From Variimorphobacter saccharofermentans (GTDB lineage: Bacteria > Bacillota > Clostridia > Lachnospirales > Lachnospiraceae): a DNA stretch of 64,000 bases. The position numbers and the translations under genes were made by a program. Where the stretch lies: NCBI RefSeq assembly GCF_014174405.1, contig NZ_JACEGA010000001.1, positions 2,509,001-2,573,000 of the forward strand, in the 5' to 3' direction. The notes beneath the pieces are model-generated. The model was not told the origin of the DNA. It ran no database searches and saw nothing but the letters and a program-made list of their open reading frames with translations. This document shows, piece by piece, positions 37,108 to 45,128 of the stretch (position 1 is the first letter of the stretch; each line of letters begins with the position of its first letter).

Positions 37108-37211
37108 AGGGACAATCACTTACCCTGATACACTATCGAAAGAAGCGTGTTACTGTCTTATGTATAATCAGTAATATGTTCTTCCGATGTGTGAAGTAAG
37201 TGATTGTCCCT
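37108..37211. repeat. R2 palindromic MITE-like element, copy 2 (short form)
   Basis: AGGGACAATCACTTAC (37108-37123) and its perfect inverse (37196-37211) bound a 104-bp palindrome whose core (ACTATCGAAAGAAG ... TTCTTCCGATGTGTGA) matches the cores of copies 1 and 3. The outer arms seen in those copies are absent. It lies between the 3' ends of two convergent genes. Confidence 0.8.
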
Positions 37212-37265
37212 GCTTATTATTCTCCCCTATTGATTTCGTGTGTAGCCTATTAATTGAATGTTAAC

Positions 37266-38243
37266 CTATTTATTTTTTACAATATTATTAATTTCTTCTA
37301 CCTGCTGCTTCGTTAATGGTCCGAAATCAAGCGCTTTGATGTTGGATTCAACCTGTTTTACTGTCTTAAATCCGGGAATCGGTACCATATACGGGCTTCT
37401 TGCCCAGTTCCAAGCCAATGCTCCCTGTGCCATGGTACGTCCATCCGATGTGAGAATCTCTTTGATAGCATCCAGCTTCTTTAGTAATTGACTGTTGGGA
37501 ACTCCCTGATTAAAATATATCATCCATTCCATAGTTGTGGAACGAATATCATCTTCCGGTAGCCTGCTGTCAGAGTTATACTTACCGGATAGTAATCCCA
37601 TAGCTAAGGGCTGTCTATTTAACCCCATAATTTGATTCTCATCAATAAGCTGTATCATTTCTTCGTTATTCGCAAAGATATTTAAGTCAAACTGGATCGC
37701 ACTACATGCAGGATATTTCATGATTGCCTTCGCTTTCACAGGAGAATCAGTACTCCATCCATAACTACGGATATAGCCTTTCTCCCTAAGAATTTCAAGG
37801 GTCTCCACTACATCATCAATTTGCTCTACTGTAACAGACTGAATATGAAGCTGATAGATATCAATATAGTCCGTACGAAGTCTTCTTAAGGAGTCGTGGC
37901 ATTCTGCGATTATGGATTCTCTTTCAATACTTTCTCCCTTACCTACTTTTTTGACATCATCACATGGACATCCAAACTTGGTAGCGATTATGACTTTATC
38001 TCTCACATCATGTAACGCTTCGCCTAGTACCTTTTCGCTATGACCATACCCATAGGTAGCAGCTGTATCAAATAATGTGATTCCACTATCATATGCATAT
38101 CTCAATGCTCTGATTGATTCCTGATCATCCACTTTCGACCAGCCAAGAGGAAGACCTTCCGGCCCCCAAGTACCGCCGATTGCCCAACATCCCATACCCA
38201 GCGGTTTAATAGCTTGATTTAATTGCTTAATTTGAAGTTTCAT
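37266..38243 (-). CDS. Aldo/keto reductase
   Basis: This 325-residue NADPH-dependent reductase shows the tetrad in LFDTAATYGYGHSE (Asp and Tyr), VIIATKFG (Lys) and IYQLHIQ (His), and the cofactor segment PYMVPIPGFKTVKQVESN. It has its own TTGAAT-17-TATTAT promoter. An operator shared with another aldo/keto reductase lies about 20 bases upstream of the -35, so the MocR regulator at 38364 is its likely activator. The substrate is unknown; a pyridoxal reductase role is an inference from the MocR context only. Confidence 0.93.
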   Translation of the reverse strand: MKLQIKQLNQAIKPLGMGCWAIGGTWGPEGLPLGWSKVDDQESIRALRYAYDSGITLFDTAATYGYGHSEKVLGEALHDVRDKVIIATKFGCPCDDVKKVGKGESIERESIIAECHDSLRRLRTDYIDIYQLHIQSVTVEQIDDVVETLEILREKGYIRSYGWSTDSPVKAKAIMKYPACSAIQFDLNIFANNEEMIQLIDENQIMGLNRQPLAMGLLSGKYNSDSRLPEDDIRSTTMEWMIYFNQGVPNSQLLKKLDAIKEILTSDGRTMAQGALAWNWARSPYMVPIPGFKTVKQVESNIKALDFGPLTKQQVEEINNIVKNK

Positions 38244-38284
38244 TTTATACCTCCCGATAGTTACTATGTAATATCAACACCAAC

Positions 38285-38347
38285 ATAATAATTTCGGGTA
38301 ATGGTTTATTCAAGGTCCACTTTTCACATAATTTAATGGTACCAATT
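38285..38347 (-). promoter_or_regulatory. MocR-site and promoter of the aldo/keto reductase at 37266
   Basis: On the minus strand TTGAAT (38308-38313) is 17 bases from TATTAT (38285-38290). Upstream, AATTGGTACCATT (38335-38347 on the plus strand as AATGGTACCAATT) and a following GTGAAA stretch match a site at 39766 that faces the second aldo/keto reductase. Confidence 0.7.
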
Positions 38348-38363
38348 AATGATCAAAAAATCG

Positions 38364-39752
38364 TCAGTGTTCTAATGCCATTCTTAATCTTTTTACGCCC
38401 TCTTCTATCTCGCTGTTACTTAATTCTCCATATCCCAATACTAGTTCATTTTTATGATTTCCCTTTATTATGGAATAGTTCTCCACAAAGTCAACAATTA
38501 CACCAGCATCTTCTAACGACTGAATATCCTGATCTGTAAAATTTCTCTCGTATTGAAAAAGCAGATGTAAACCTGCATACTCCCCGGATACCTTCGCATG
38601 AGCTCCGAATTCCTTCTCGATACATTTGATCAGATGCAACCGCTTCTTTTCATAGACCTTCTTCATTTTGTAGATGTGTTTATCCAAATACTTTAATTCA
38701 AGAAATTCTGCCAATGCCAGCTGTAAGGTGGAATTGACCCACTGGTTAGAGAGTTCCATTTGTCGAGTCACAATATCACATAAATGATGTGGCACAATCA
38801 TATATCCGATACGAAGCGAGGGGGAGAATATTTTACTAAAGCTTCCTAGATAGATAACACGTTCCGGATCCAGATTTCGAAGTGGCTGTATTGGCTCACC
38901 CTTATATCGGAACTCACAGTCATAATCGTCTTCCATCACATAGGCATTTTGCTCTTTGGCATATTGCAGTAAAGCAATACGACGTGCAACGGGAAGAATG
39001 CCTCCAATGGGGAATTGATGGGAGGGAACCACATAGATCAAGTCCGTATTTGGGATTTTGTGTAAGGCTTCCACCTGCATTCCCTGCGTATCTACTGATA
39101 CAGGCAATACCTCATATCCATAATTAGAGAACGTATTAATAACAAAATGGATACAGGGATCTTCCAGTACCATTTTATTAAAGTACTTTTTGAAGGTTTT
39201 TGCTATGAGCTCCACTCCACCAGAGGTTCCCGGTGTAATTATGATCTGATGATAGTCGCATACAATTCCTTTTACTCTATATACATAATCACAGATCGCT
39301 CTTTGTAGTTTTTCCATTCCAGTGAAGTTGCAATAAGCGTTTGTTTCATCTTCCTCATCCATACAGGCCTGCTTTAACAGCTTTGACCATATGGTCTTGG
39401 GAAATAGACTGGAGTCTGGATTACCGGCATTAAAGGAAATACTGTTGTCTTTCCTATGTACTTCACTCTTATTATAAAGAATTGTTTCATTATAAGATTG
39501 TGTGTATTTACCTATGTCTACAACATAAGTCCCTGACCCCTCCGTACTAGTCAGATAGCCTTCCGCAATAAGTTGCTCATATACTTGTATCACTGTATTT
39601 CGCGATATCCCCATTTCATTTGCCATACTTCTGGAGGATGGTAGACGTTCTCCGGCAATCAGTTTGCCGTCTAAGATAGATTTTCTTATTTGATTTTGCA
39701 ACTGTTTTGAAATTGATAATGGACTCGATCTATCAATTTCTAATCCATACAT
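38364..39752 (-). CDS. MocR/PdxR-type regulator (GntR fused to aminotransferase)
   Basis: This 462-residue protein has an N-terminal GntR winged helix (about residues 10-75; SRSMANEMGISRNTVIQVYEQL) and a C-terminal class I aminotransferase-like domain. The PLP-binding Lys is present in YLGSFSKIFSPSLRIGY, with the Asp in MEDDYDCEFRY. MocR regulators sense PLP or amino compounds. The gene lies between two aldo/keto reductases. It shares a near-identical operator region with both, and the site by its own start would also allow autoregulation. GGAGGTG precedes the ATG. Confidence 0.94.
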   Translation of the reverse strand: MYGLEIDRSSPLSISKQLQNQIRKSILDGKLIAGERLPSSRSMANEMGISRNTVIQVYEQLIAEGYLTSTEGSGTYVVDIGKYTQSYNETILYNKSEVHRKDNSISFNAGNPDSSLFPKTIWSKLLKQACMDEEDETNAYCNFTGMEKLQRAICDYVYRVKGIVCDYHQIIITPGTSGGVELIAKTFKKYFNKMVLEDPCIHFVINTFSNYGYEVLPVSVDTQGMQVEALHKIPNTDLIYVVPSHQFPIGGILPVARRIALLQYAKEQNAYVMEDDYDCEFRYKGEPIQPLRNLDPERVIYLGSFSKIFSPSLRIGYMIVPHHLCDIVTRQMELSNQWVNSTLQLALAEFLELKYLDKHIYKMKKVYEKKRLHLIKCIEKEFGAHAKVSGEYAGLHLLFQYERNFTDQDIQSLEDAGVIVDFVENYSIIKGNHKNELVLGYGELSNSEIEEGVKRLRMALEH

Positions 39753-39765
39753 CCTATCACCTCCG

Positions 39766-39778
39766 AATTGGTACCATT
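39766..39778. promoter_or_regulatory. MocR-site upstream of the aldo/keto reductase at 39953
   Basis: AATTGGTACCATT (39766-39778), followed by AAATAATTGTGAAATGG, matches the reverse complement of the 38335 site in the same orientation relative to its reductase gene. A TATAAT lies at about 39825 without a good -35 on the plus strand, as expected of an activated promoter. Confidence 0.65.
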
Positions 39779-39952
39779 TAAATAATTGTGAAATGGCTCT
39801 TTATATTCCTCTTCATAATTATATAATAATAGCCATCATTATACAAATAATGAAATTATGTTACAACTCAATTCTTGTTATTATTCATATATTACCATAA
39901 ATCCAGTAGTATATGAACGACTATATTACATAAGTAGGAGGTATGAGGTATT

Positions 39953-40960
39953 ATGAAATACGTTAATCTAGGTAGTACCAAAGAAAAGGTAAGTGAATTT
40001 TGCTTTGGAGCAATGATGTTAGGAACAGCAATGGATAAAAGCTCTTCTTTCAAAGCTCTCGATCATTTCTATGATGAAATGGGCGGAAATTTCATTGATA
40101 CCGCCAATTGCTATGCGTGGTGGTTAGGAACCGGTGAATTTATCGGTGACGAGAGCGAAAATGTTCTGGGAGAATGGATGAAGGCACGAAAGAACAGAGA
40201 TAAATTATTTATTGCCACAAAGGTAGGTGCACGCCTTAAGGATCCGTATCACATCAGAAATTCCAAGGGTGAGGTATACTGGGATCGAGTAAAAGATGAA
40301 TATGAAGGTTTAACAAAGGAGGTCATTCTTCGGGAAATCGATAACAGCTTACTCCGATTAAAAACAGATTATATTGATTTATATTATACTCATGTCTATG
40401 ACAAAAATACGCCCATTGACGAGACCATGGATACTCTGAACACGTTAATTAAGGCGGGAAAGATCCGATATCTTGGAGCAAGTAATCTATCAGCGAATCA
40501 ACTCCGAAATGCGAATCAAGTAAGTGAAGCTCATAATCTTCAGAAATATAGTGTATTGCAGGCGGAGTATTCCTACATTCATCCGAAAGAGGGAACAAAT
40601 GCCGATTCAGAAACACATGCCGGTAAGGAAATGTTTGATTATGTAGCCTCCGAAGGAATGGCATTTTGTGCTTACTCACCGCTACTTAAGGGTATTTACA
40701 CCAATCGGGAAAAGAGAAATCAATACTATAATTGGCATCTGTATAATTCTGAGGAAGCCCGCAGAAGATTGGATCTCATTGAGAATATTTCGCAGAAGCT
40801 CAATATTACAGGCAATCAGTTGGTTCTTGCCTGGATGCTCCGTCATAATCCACAGATCATTCCAATTCTTGGATTTAGTAAAATGGAACAGTATTTTGAA
40901 AATATTCAAGCATGTAATATTAATATTCCAGAGGAGTATCTAACTCTTTTGAATGCATAG
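39953..40960 (+). CDS. Aldo/keto reductase
   Basis: This 335-residue reductase has the tetrad residues in FIDTANCYAWW (Asp, Tyr), LFIATKVG (Lys) and YYTHVYD (His). The cofactor segment is PQIIPILGFSKMEQYFEN. The active-site loop insertion (AWWLGTGEFIGDESE) is longer than usual and might define substrate choice. Its promoter region carries the same operator as the reductase at 37266, so it is likely part of the same MocR regulon. AGGAGG lies about 11 bases before the ATG. Confidence 0.93.
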   Translation: MKYVNLGSTKEKVSEFCFGAMMLGTAMDKSSSFKALDHFYDEMGGNFIDTANCYAWWLGTGEFIGDESENVLGEWMKARKNRDKLFIATKVGARLKDPYHIRNSKGEVYWDRVKDEYEGLTKEVILREIDNSLLRLKTDYIDLYYTHVYDKNTPIDETMDTLNTLIKAGKIRYLGASNLSANQLRNANQVSEAHNLQKYSVLQAEYSYIHPKEGTNADSETHAGKEMFDYVASEGMAFCAYSPLLKGIYTNREKRNQYYNWHLYNSEEARRRLDLIENISQKLNITGNQLVLAWMLRHNPQIIPILGFSKMEQYFENIQACNINIPEEYLTLLNA

Positions 40961-40994
40961 CATCATGAGTAGAAGCAAGGAATTCGGATAGAGA

Positions 40995-41190
40995 AAGGGG
41001 ATGTTTCATAATGCATCAGCGGGGATAATTACTTACCATAATGCGCTGTCGGAAGAACATATTGCTGTATTTTGGATGAATCAGGCGAATATTTATGTTC
41101 GTCTGATTCATATAAAATAAGTAATATGTCCTTCCGTCTGTGTGTGAGGTAAGTAATTGTCCTCGCAAATGTATTATGAAACATCCCCTT
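40995..41190. repeat. R2 palindromic MITE-like element, copy 3
   Basis: This 196-bp palindrome begins AAGGGGATGTTTCATAAT and ends with the inverse (ATTATGAAACATCCCCTT). The core (ATTACTTACC, CTGTCGGAAGAACA, then CTTCCGTCTGTGTGTGAGGT) is nearly identical to copy 1, while the arms differ somewhat. It sits between convergent genes, 35 bases past one stop codon and 39 bases past the other. Confidence 0.9.
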
Positions 41191-41228
41191 ATAGTACCAG
41201 TCTTCTTTCGTACCTCTCTTAATCCATA

Positions 41229-41804
41229 TTATTTTTTCTTAAAACCATAAACTGTAGTACTCCAAAATGTATTTTGTCCATTAAAGTAGTATTTAAAACC
41301 ACTTACAAAGTCGTTAAATACCTGCATATATTCACGGCCTGTATGGGGATCCATATACCAAATATAATTTACACCATCCCGTGTATCACAGGCGGTTATT
41401 ACAACAGAATGTCCGACAATGGAATTACGAAATACTAAATTGGCGATTATTGGTCTTTTAGCTTTTATTTCTGATTTAACAGTTGCAAAATCTAGAAATC
41501 TTGAACTAGTTTTACAGCTATAACCATAATCATTAAATACCTGTGCTATCTGTAAATACGAAGCACCTTCTTCTGGTATGTATGATTTCGTATCTCTAAC
41601 AATTGTACTCTGAGATATATTTCTGCCAAAAGTACCTCTTAATACCGATTCGCAACATGCTGCCCAACACCAAGTAGGACCTCCTTGCTCAACACCAGGA
41701 ATAAGAATATAATCGGCAGCAGCAAATGCATTTTGATAAGGTAATACTACGAAGAGCAAAGCAAGCATTAATGCTATACATTTTGTAAACCTCTTTTTTA
41801 ACAT
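41229..41804 (-). CDS. Secreted papain-like cysteine peptidase
   Basis: This 191-residue protein has a signal peptide (MLKKRFTKC then a hydrophobic stretch, likely cleaved near FAAA) and a papain-like catalytic domain. The motif QGGPTWCWAACCES gives C46 as nucleophile, with H132 in VGHSVVI and D152 in YMDPHTG as the other active-site residues. The pattern suggests the papain-like C39/C70 group. The start at 41804 has a GAAGGTG box. It is probably extracellular. The substrate is unknown, and no immunity or secretion genes flank it. Confidence 0.8.
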   Translation of the reverse strand: MLKKRFTKCIALMLALLFVVLPYQNAFAAADYILIPGVEQGGPTWCWAACCESVLRGTFGRNISQSTIVRDTKSYIPEEGASYLQIAQVFNDYGYSCKTSSRFLDFATVKSEIKAKRPIIANLVFRNSIVGHSVVITACDTRDGVNYIWYMDPHTGREYMQVFNDFVSGFKYYFNGQNTFWSTTVYGFKKK

Positions 41805-41911
41805 ATGAACACCTTCTTCTCTTGTTTTTTTGTAAAACATCTTTCGAAATATTTATTACTTGATCAAGCCAAAAGGAATTCCTAATAAACATCTTACATT
41901 ATATGTATTTT

Positions 41912-41998
41912 TATGTCAATATATAACACCCCATATAGACTAGTATACGATAGGATAATAGCACTAGGAACTATACGTCCGGTGAAGCCAATACGGAC
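41912..41998 (-). pseudogene. Possible decayed MATE-transporter fragment
   Basis: One minus-strand frame reads GRIVPSAIILSYTSLYGV, which resembles RIPSALILSSTSLGINGI near the C-terminus of the intact MATE gene next to it. The DNA 41947-41967 matches 18 of 21 bases of the corresponding MATE stretch near 42136. No start codon or longer homology is present. It may be a leftover of a second MATE copy. Confidence 0.4.
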
Positions 41999-42016
41999 AT
42001 ATAACACATATAATAT

Positions 42017-43366
42017 CTATAGCTCTTCTTTATATTTATTACACGAGATGATATACCACATAGCCAGAACAACTCCCTTCATTATGCTGGTAATGCTGAG
42101 AGCCCACCAAATTCCATTAATTCCAAGGCTTGTCGACGATAGAATAAGTGCACTAGGTATTCGAAGTGAGTTGAATACAATATCGACTATGGATGGCGGT
42201 GTTGTCCTGCCCAGTCCATTAAATGCGCCGGCTGTTGTTATCTCAATACACATGAACAACTGCGAAAATCCAACTATCTTTAGATACTGGATTCCATAAA
42301 GTATCGCTTCCTCCTCCTGAACAAATATGGAAAATAAGGTTCTTGAACCGAAAAAGAATAGCACAGTGGCAAACACTCCGATGAAGGATACAATGATCAT
42401 TCCTATTGTATATCCTTTGTCCACCCTCTCCCATTTCCTTGCACCATAATTTTGACCGATAAAGGCACTCATGGCAGATTGAAATCCTCCGGCACTCATC
42501 CAAGATATCGCTTCAATCTGTGAGCCAATTTTTTGCACTGCAATCGCTGTCGGTCCCCACATTGCTATTATTCTTGCCACTATCATTGATATAATCGTAA
42601 AAAGCCCGCTCTGAACAGCAACCGGTAACCCCAGCTTTACGATTACCCGAATATGTAAAAGATCTGGTTTATGAAATAAGGAAATATCCGAAAAAATCAC
42701 CGATGTTTTTCTTGCTTTTATCACAAACAGGAGTGTTGCTATCGCTTGAGATAGTATCGTAGCTATAGCAGCGCCTATCACTCCTAATCTTGGAAATGGC
42801 CCAATTCCTATAATTAGCAATGGATCAAGTATCACATTAATAACAAGACCGATGGAATTAATCACGAATGGAGACTTGCTGTCCCCATAACCATTGAAGA
42901 TGGAAGTAAATATCGGATTAATAAAAAAGAACACAAATCCCAATGATACAATGACAAGGTAATCAATTGCAGCAAGGATAATTTCCTCATCACCAAGATT
43001 GAAAAAGCCAATCAAACCTTTACGAAAGATTATCATGACTAATCCATAGATTAGTGCAAGGAAGATTCCCATTTGAATACTATGTTTGACATGTTTTTTT
43101 ACTTCCACCATATCTTTTTGTCCAGTAGCTTGCGCAACACCCACCTCTGCCCCAATCTTGGGTATCAGAATGAATGCATTCGCAAGCCAGGTGTAGAATC
43201 CCGCGGTACCAACTGCGGCTACCGCTCCTGTTCCTATCCTGCCAACCCAGAGCATATCAATAAGGCTATACGACATTTGAACAAAGCTTGTCCCCATAAT
43301 CGGAAGAGCCAACTTAAACAATGTTTTTGCTATGCTGCCCTCTGTTAAATGTGCTGTCTTTTCCAT
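42017..43366 (-). CDS. MATE family efflux transporter
   Basis: This 449-residue membrane protein has about twelve hydrophobic segments in two similar halves, with MATE patterns LPIMGTSFVQMSYSLIDMLWVG at the N-terminus and GAFNGLGRTTPP in the C-terminal half. It probably exports drugs or cationic compounds using an ion gradient. The ATG at 43366 follows AGGAGAG by 7 bases; the ATG at 43369 is also possible. It stands alone on the minus strand, beside a possible decayed partner. Confidence 0.92.
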   Translation of the reverse strand: MEKTAHLTEGSIAKTLFKLALPIMGTSFVQMSYSLIDMLWVGRIGTGAVAAVGTAGFYTWLANAFILIPKIGAEVGVAQATGQKDMVEVKKHVKHSIQMGIFLALIYGLVMIIFRKGLIGFFNLGDEEIILAAIDYLVIVSLGFVFFFINPIFTSIFNGYGDSKSPFVINSIGLVINVILDPLLIIGIGPFPRLGVIGAAIATILSQAIATLLFVIKARKTSVIFSDISLFHKPDLLHIRVIVKLGLPVAVQSGLFTIISMIVARIIAMWGPTAIAVQKIGSQIEAISWMSAGGFQSAMSAFIGQNYGARKWERVDKGYTIGMIIVSFIGVFATVLFFFGSRTLFSIFVQEEEAILYGIQYLKIVGFSQLFMCIEITTAGAFNGLGRTTPPSIVDIVFNSLRIPSALILSSTSLGINGIWWALSITSIMKGVVLAMWYIISCNKYKEEL

Positions 43367-43610
43367 CATGTTTCTCTCCTGTATCTAAAATTCGTACCGC
43401 TCTCCCTAAGTACCTTAATTATGGTTTCATTATACACCTTATTCAAATACTGGTTCAATATACTCTTTAATTAATTTGATACTGTCCTTTGCATGCGGTG
43501 TAAAGTAAGCCGCTATGGAAATTACCGTATGGTATTTGGAAAATCATTTTGTAACATTATAGTGAATGATAGCATATTTTTATAGTAGTAATAATAATAG
43601 GAGGTGTACT

Positions 43611-43955
43611 ATGATATTTCAGCTTTTTCAGTTTTTTCTCGTTCTAATAGTTCCGGGGTTAATTGGCGCTTTATTCTTTAGTATATTTGCTCGATTAACA
43701 ACTGAAATTGATTGGCGAGTAGCTTTCATATTCGATTTGTTTACTTTTACTACAATGATTATCGGCTTATATTATTTTCAAGATATACTCAATGTAGAAG
43801 ATTTATTAGTTCACTTTAATTGCTTAAGCTTTACAAGAAAATATATACTTCTCAGCATTGTGATCAACATCTTTTATGGTATTATCTTCGGTCTATTACG
43901 AAGAGTATTCTTCTGGATCAGAAGAAGACCATTATTCTCCGGCATTATCTCATAG
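43611..43955 (+). CDS. Small hypothetical membrane protein
   Basis: This 114-residue protein has three or four hydrophobic segments (FQLFQFFLVLIVPGLIGALF, a central FIFDLFTFTTMIIGLYYF, and ILLSIVINIFYGIIFGLL) and ends with a basic tail RRVFFWIRRR. I do not recognise a family. AGGAGG lies 6 bases before the ATG at 43611, which supports it as a real gene. It stands alone on the plus strand, followed by a strong hairpin. Confidence 0.6.
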   Translation: MIFQLFQFFLVLIVPGLIGALFFSIFARLTTEIDWRVAFIFDLFTFTTMIIGLYYFQDILNVEDLLVHFNCLSFTRKYILLSIVINIFYGIIFGLLRRVFFWIRRRPLFSGIIS

Positions 43956-44014
43956 CGTAAGAGAAGTAAATAGCAATATCTCAATGGGTTATTAATATTT
44001 GAATACTACGTAAA

Positions 44015-44059
44015 TGAATAAGGGATGTTGCTTATACATTATGCAACATCCCTTATTCA
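44015..44059. terminator. Bidirectional hairpin, short relative of R2
   Basis: GAATAAGGGATGTTGC (44016-44031) and its exact inverse (44043-44058) form a 17-bp stem including the flanking T-A pair, with an 11-base loop. The sequence AAGGGATGTTGC ... ATTATGCAACATCCCTT matches the outer arms of R2 copies 1 and 3 without the core. It lies between convergent genes and probably ends both transcripts. Confidence 0.75.
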
Positions 44060-44098
44060 CTGTGTAACTGTACTATTAAAATCAGTTTTTATATTCAA

Positions 44099-45118
44099 TT
44101 ATTCTCTCCAACCGACCAATTCATTTTGGATAAAATCAATACCCAGTAATTTCTCTTTTATTTCTTCTATCGATAATCTCCTTGTATTATTGGAGTTATA
44201 TTCCTCCTCCTTTGAGAGCTTTTGATCTCCTTCAATAAAATATTTATCATAATATAAATCTCTTTTATCGGCTGGTATTCGATAAAAATCACCTTTATCC
44301 TCGGCAACATGGTACTCTTCTCTGGTCATAAGTGTTTCATATAGTTTTTCACCATGTCTGGTTCCGATTATCTTAATTGTGTTGTCTGCACGGAATAGTT
44401 CTAGCAAAGCCTTTGCTAAATCAAGAATCGTACAGGCAGGTGACTTTTGAATCATAATATCACCGTTTTGACCATGCTCGAACGCAAATTCCACTAGACC
44501 GACCGCTTCTTCTAAGCTCATTAGGAACCTTGTCATATTCGGATTGGTTATAGTGATGGAATTCCCCTGTTTTATCTGCTCTACAAAAAGTGGTATTACG
44601 GACCCTCTTGAAGCACAGACATTCCCGTACCTGGTACCGCATATTGTCGTTTTATCAGGGTCCACAGTCTTTGACTTGGCAATAAACACCTTTTCCATCA
44701 TAGCCTTTGAAATCCCCATTGCATTAATGGGATAGGCAGCTTTATCAGTTGATAGGCATATTATTTTTCTAACTTGATATTCAATGGCTGCAGTCAATAC
44801 ATTATCTGTTCCGAGAATATTGGTTTTTACAGCCTCAAGGGGGAAGAACTCACAGGATGGAACCTGCTTTAATGCGGCTGCATGAAAGATATAGTCAACA
44901 CCGTACATTGCATTTTTTATCGATGATAGATCTCTTATATCTCCTATATAGAATTTGATCTTATCATTTTTATAATACCTGCGCATATCATCCTGCTTTT
45001 TTTCATCTCTTGAAAATATACGAATTTCACCTATATCTGAATTCAAAAATCTTTTTAATATGGCATTACCAAAAGAACCAGTGCCACCGGTAATGAGTAA
45101 TATTCTATCCTTATACAT
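44099..45118 (-). CDS. capE: UDP-N-acetylglucosamine 4,6-dehydratase/5-epimerase (CapE-type)
   Basis: This 339-residue short-chain dehydrogenase converts UDP-GlcNAc to a 4-keto-6-deoxy sugar as in the L-FucNAc pathway. The NAD loop is GGTGSFGNA near residue 11. The active-site segment STDKAAYPINAMGISKAMMEK shows the M-x3-K variant typical of this group, and GTRYGNVCASRGSVIPLF and GTRHGEKLYETL are family signatures. It is the last gene of the polysaccharide locus. The CapF and CapG partners needed for L-FucNAc are not in the window. GAGGGATT precedes the ATG. Confidence 0.9.
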   Translation of the reverse strand: MYKDRILLITGGTGSFGNAILKRFLNSDIGEIRIFSRDEKKQDDMRRYYKNDKIKFYIGDIRDLSSIKNAMYGVDYIFHAAALKQVPSCEFFPLEAVKTNILGTDNVLTAAIEYQVRKIICLSTDKAAYPINAMGISKAMMEKVFIAKSKTVDPDKTTICGTRYGNVCASRGSVIPLFVEQIKQGNSITITNPNMTRFLMSLEEAVGLVEFAFEHGQNGDIMIQKSPACTILDLAKALLELFRADNTIKIIGTRHGEKLYETLMTREEYHVAEDKGDFYRIPADKRDLYYDKYFIEGDQKLSKEEEYNSNNTRRLSIEEIKEKLLGIDFIQNELVGWRE

Positions 45119-45128
45119 ACTTAATCCC

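Noticed and set aside
41229..43366. Bacteriocin system made of the papain-like peptidase and MATE exporter
   Set aside because: The peptidase has its own signal peptide and is not fused to an ABC exporter. No precursor peptide with a double-glycine leader was seen nearby.
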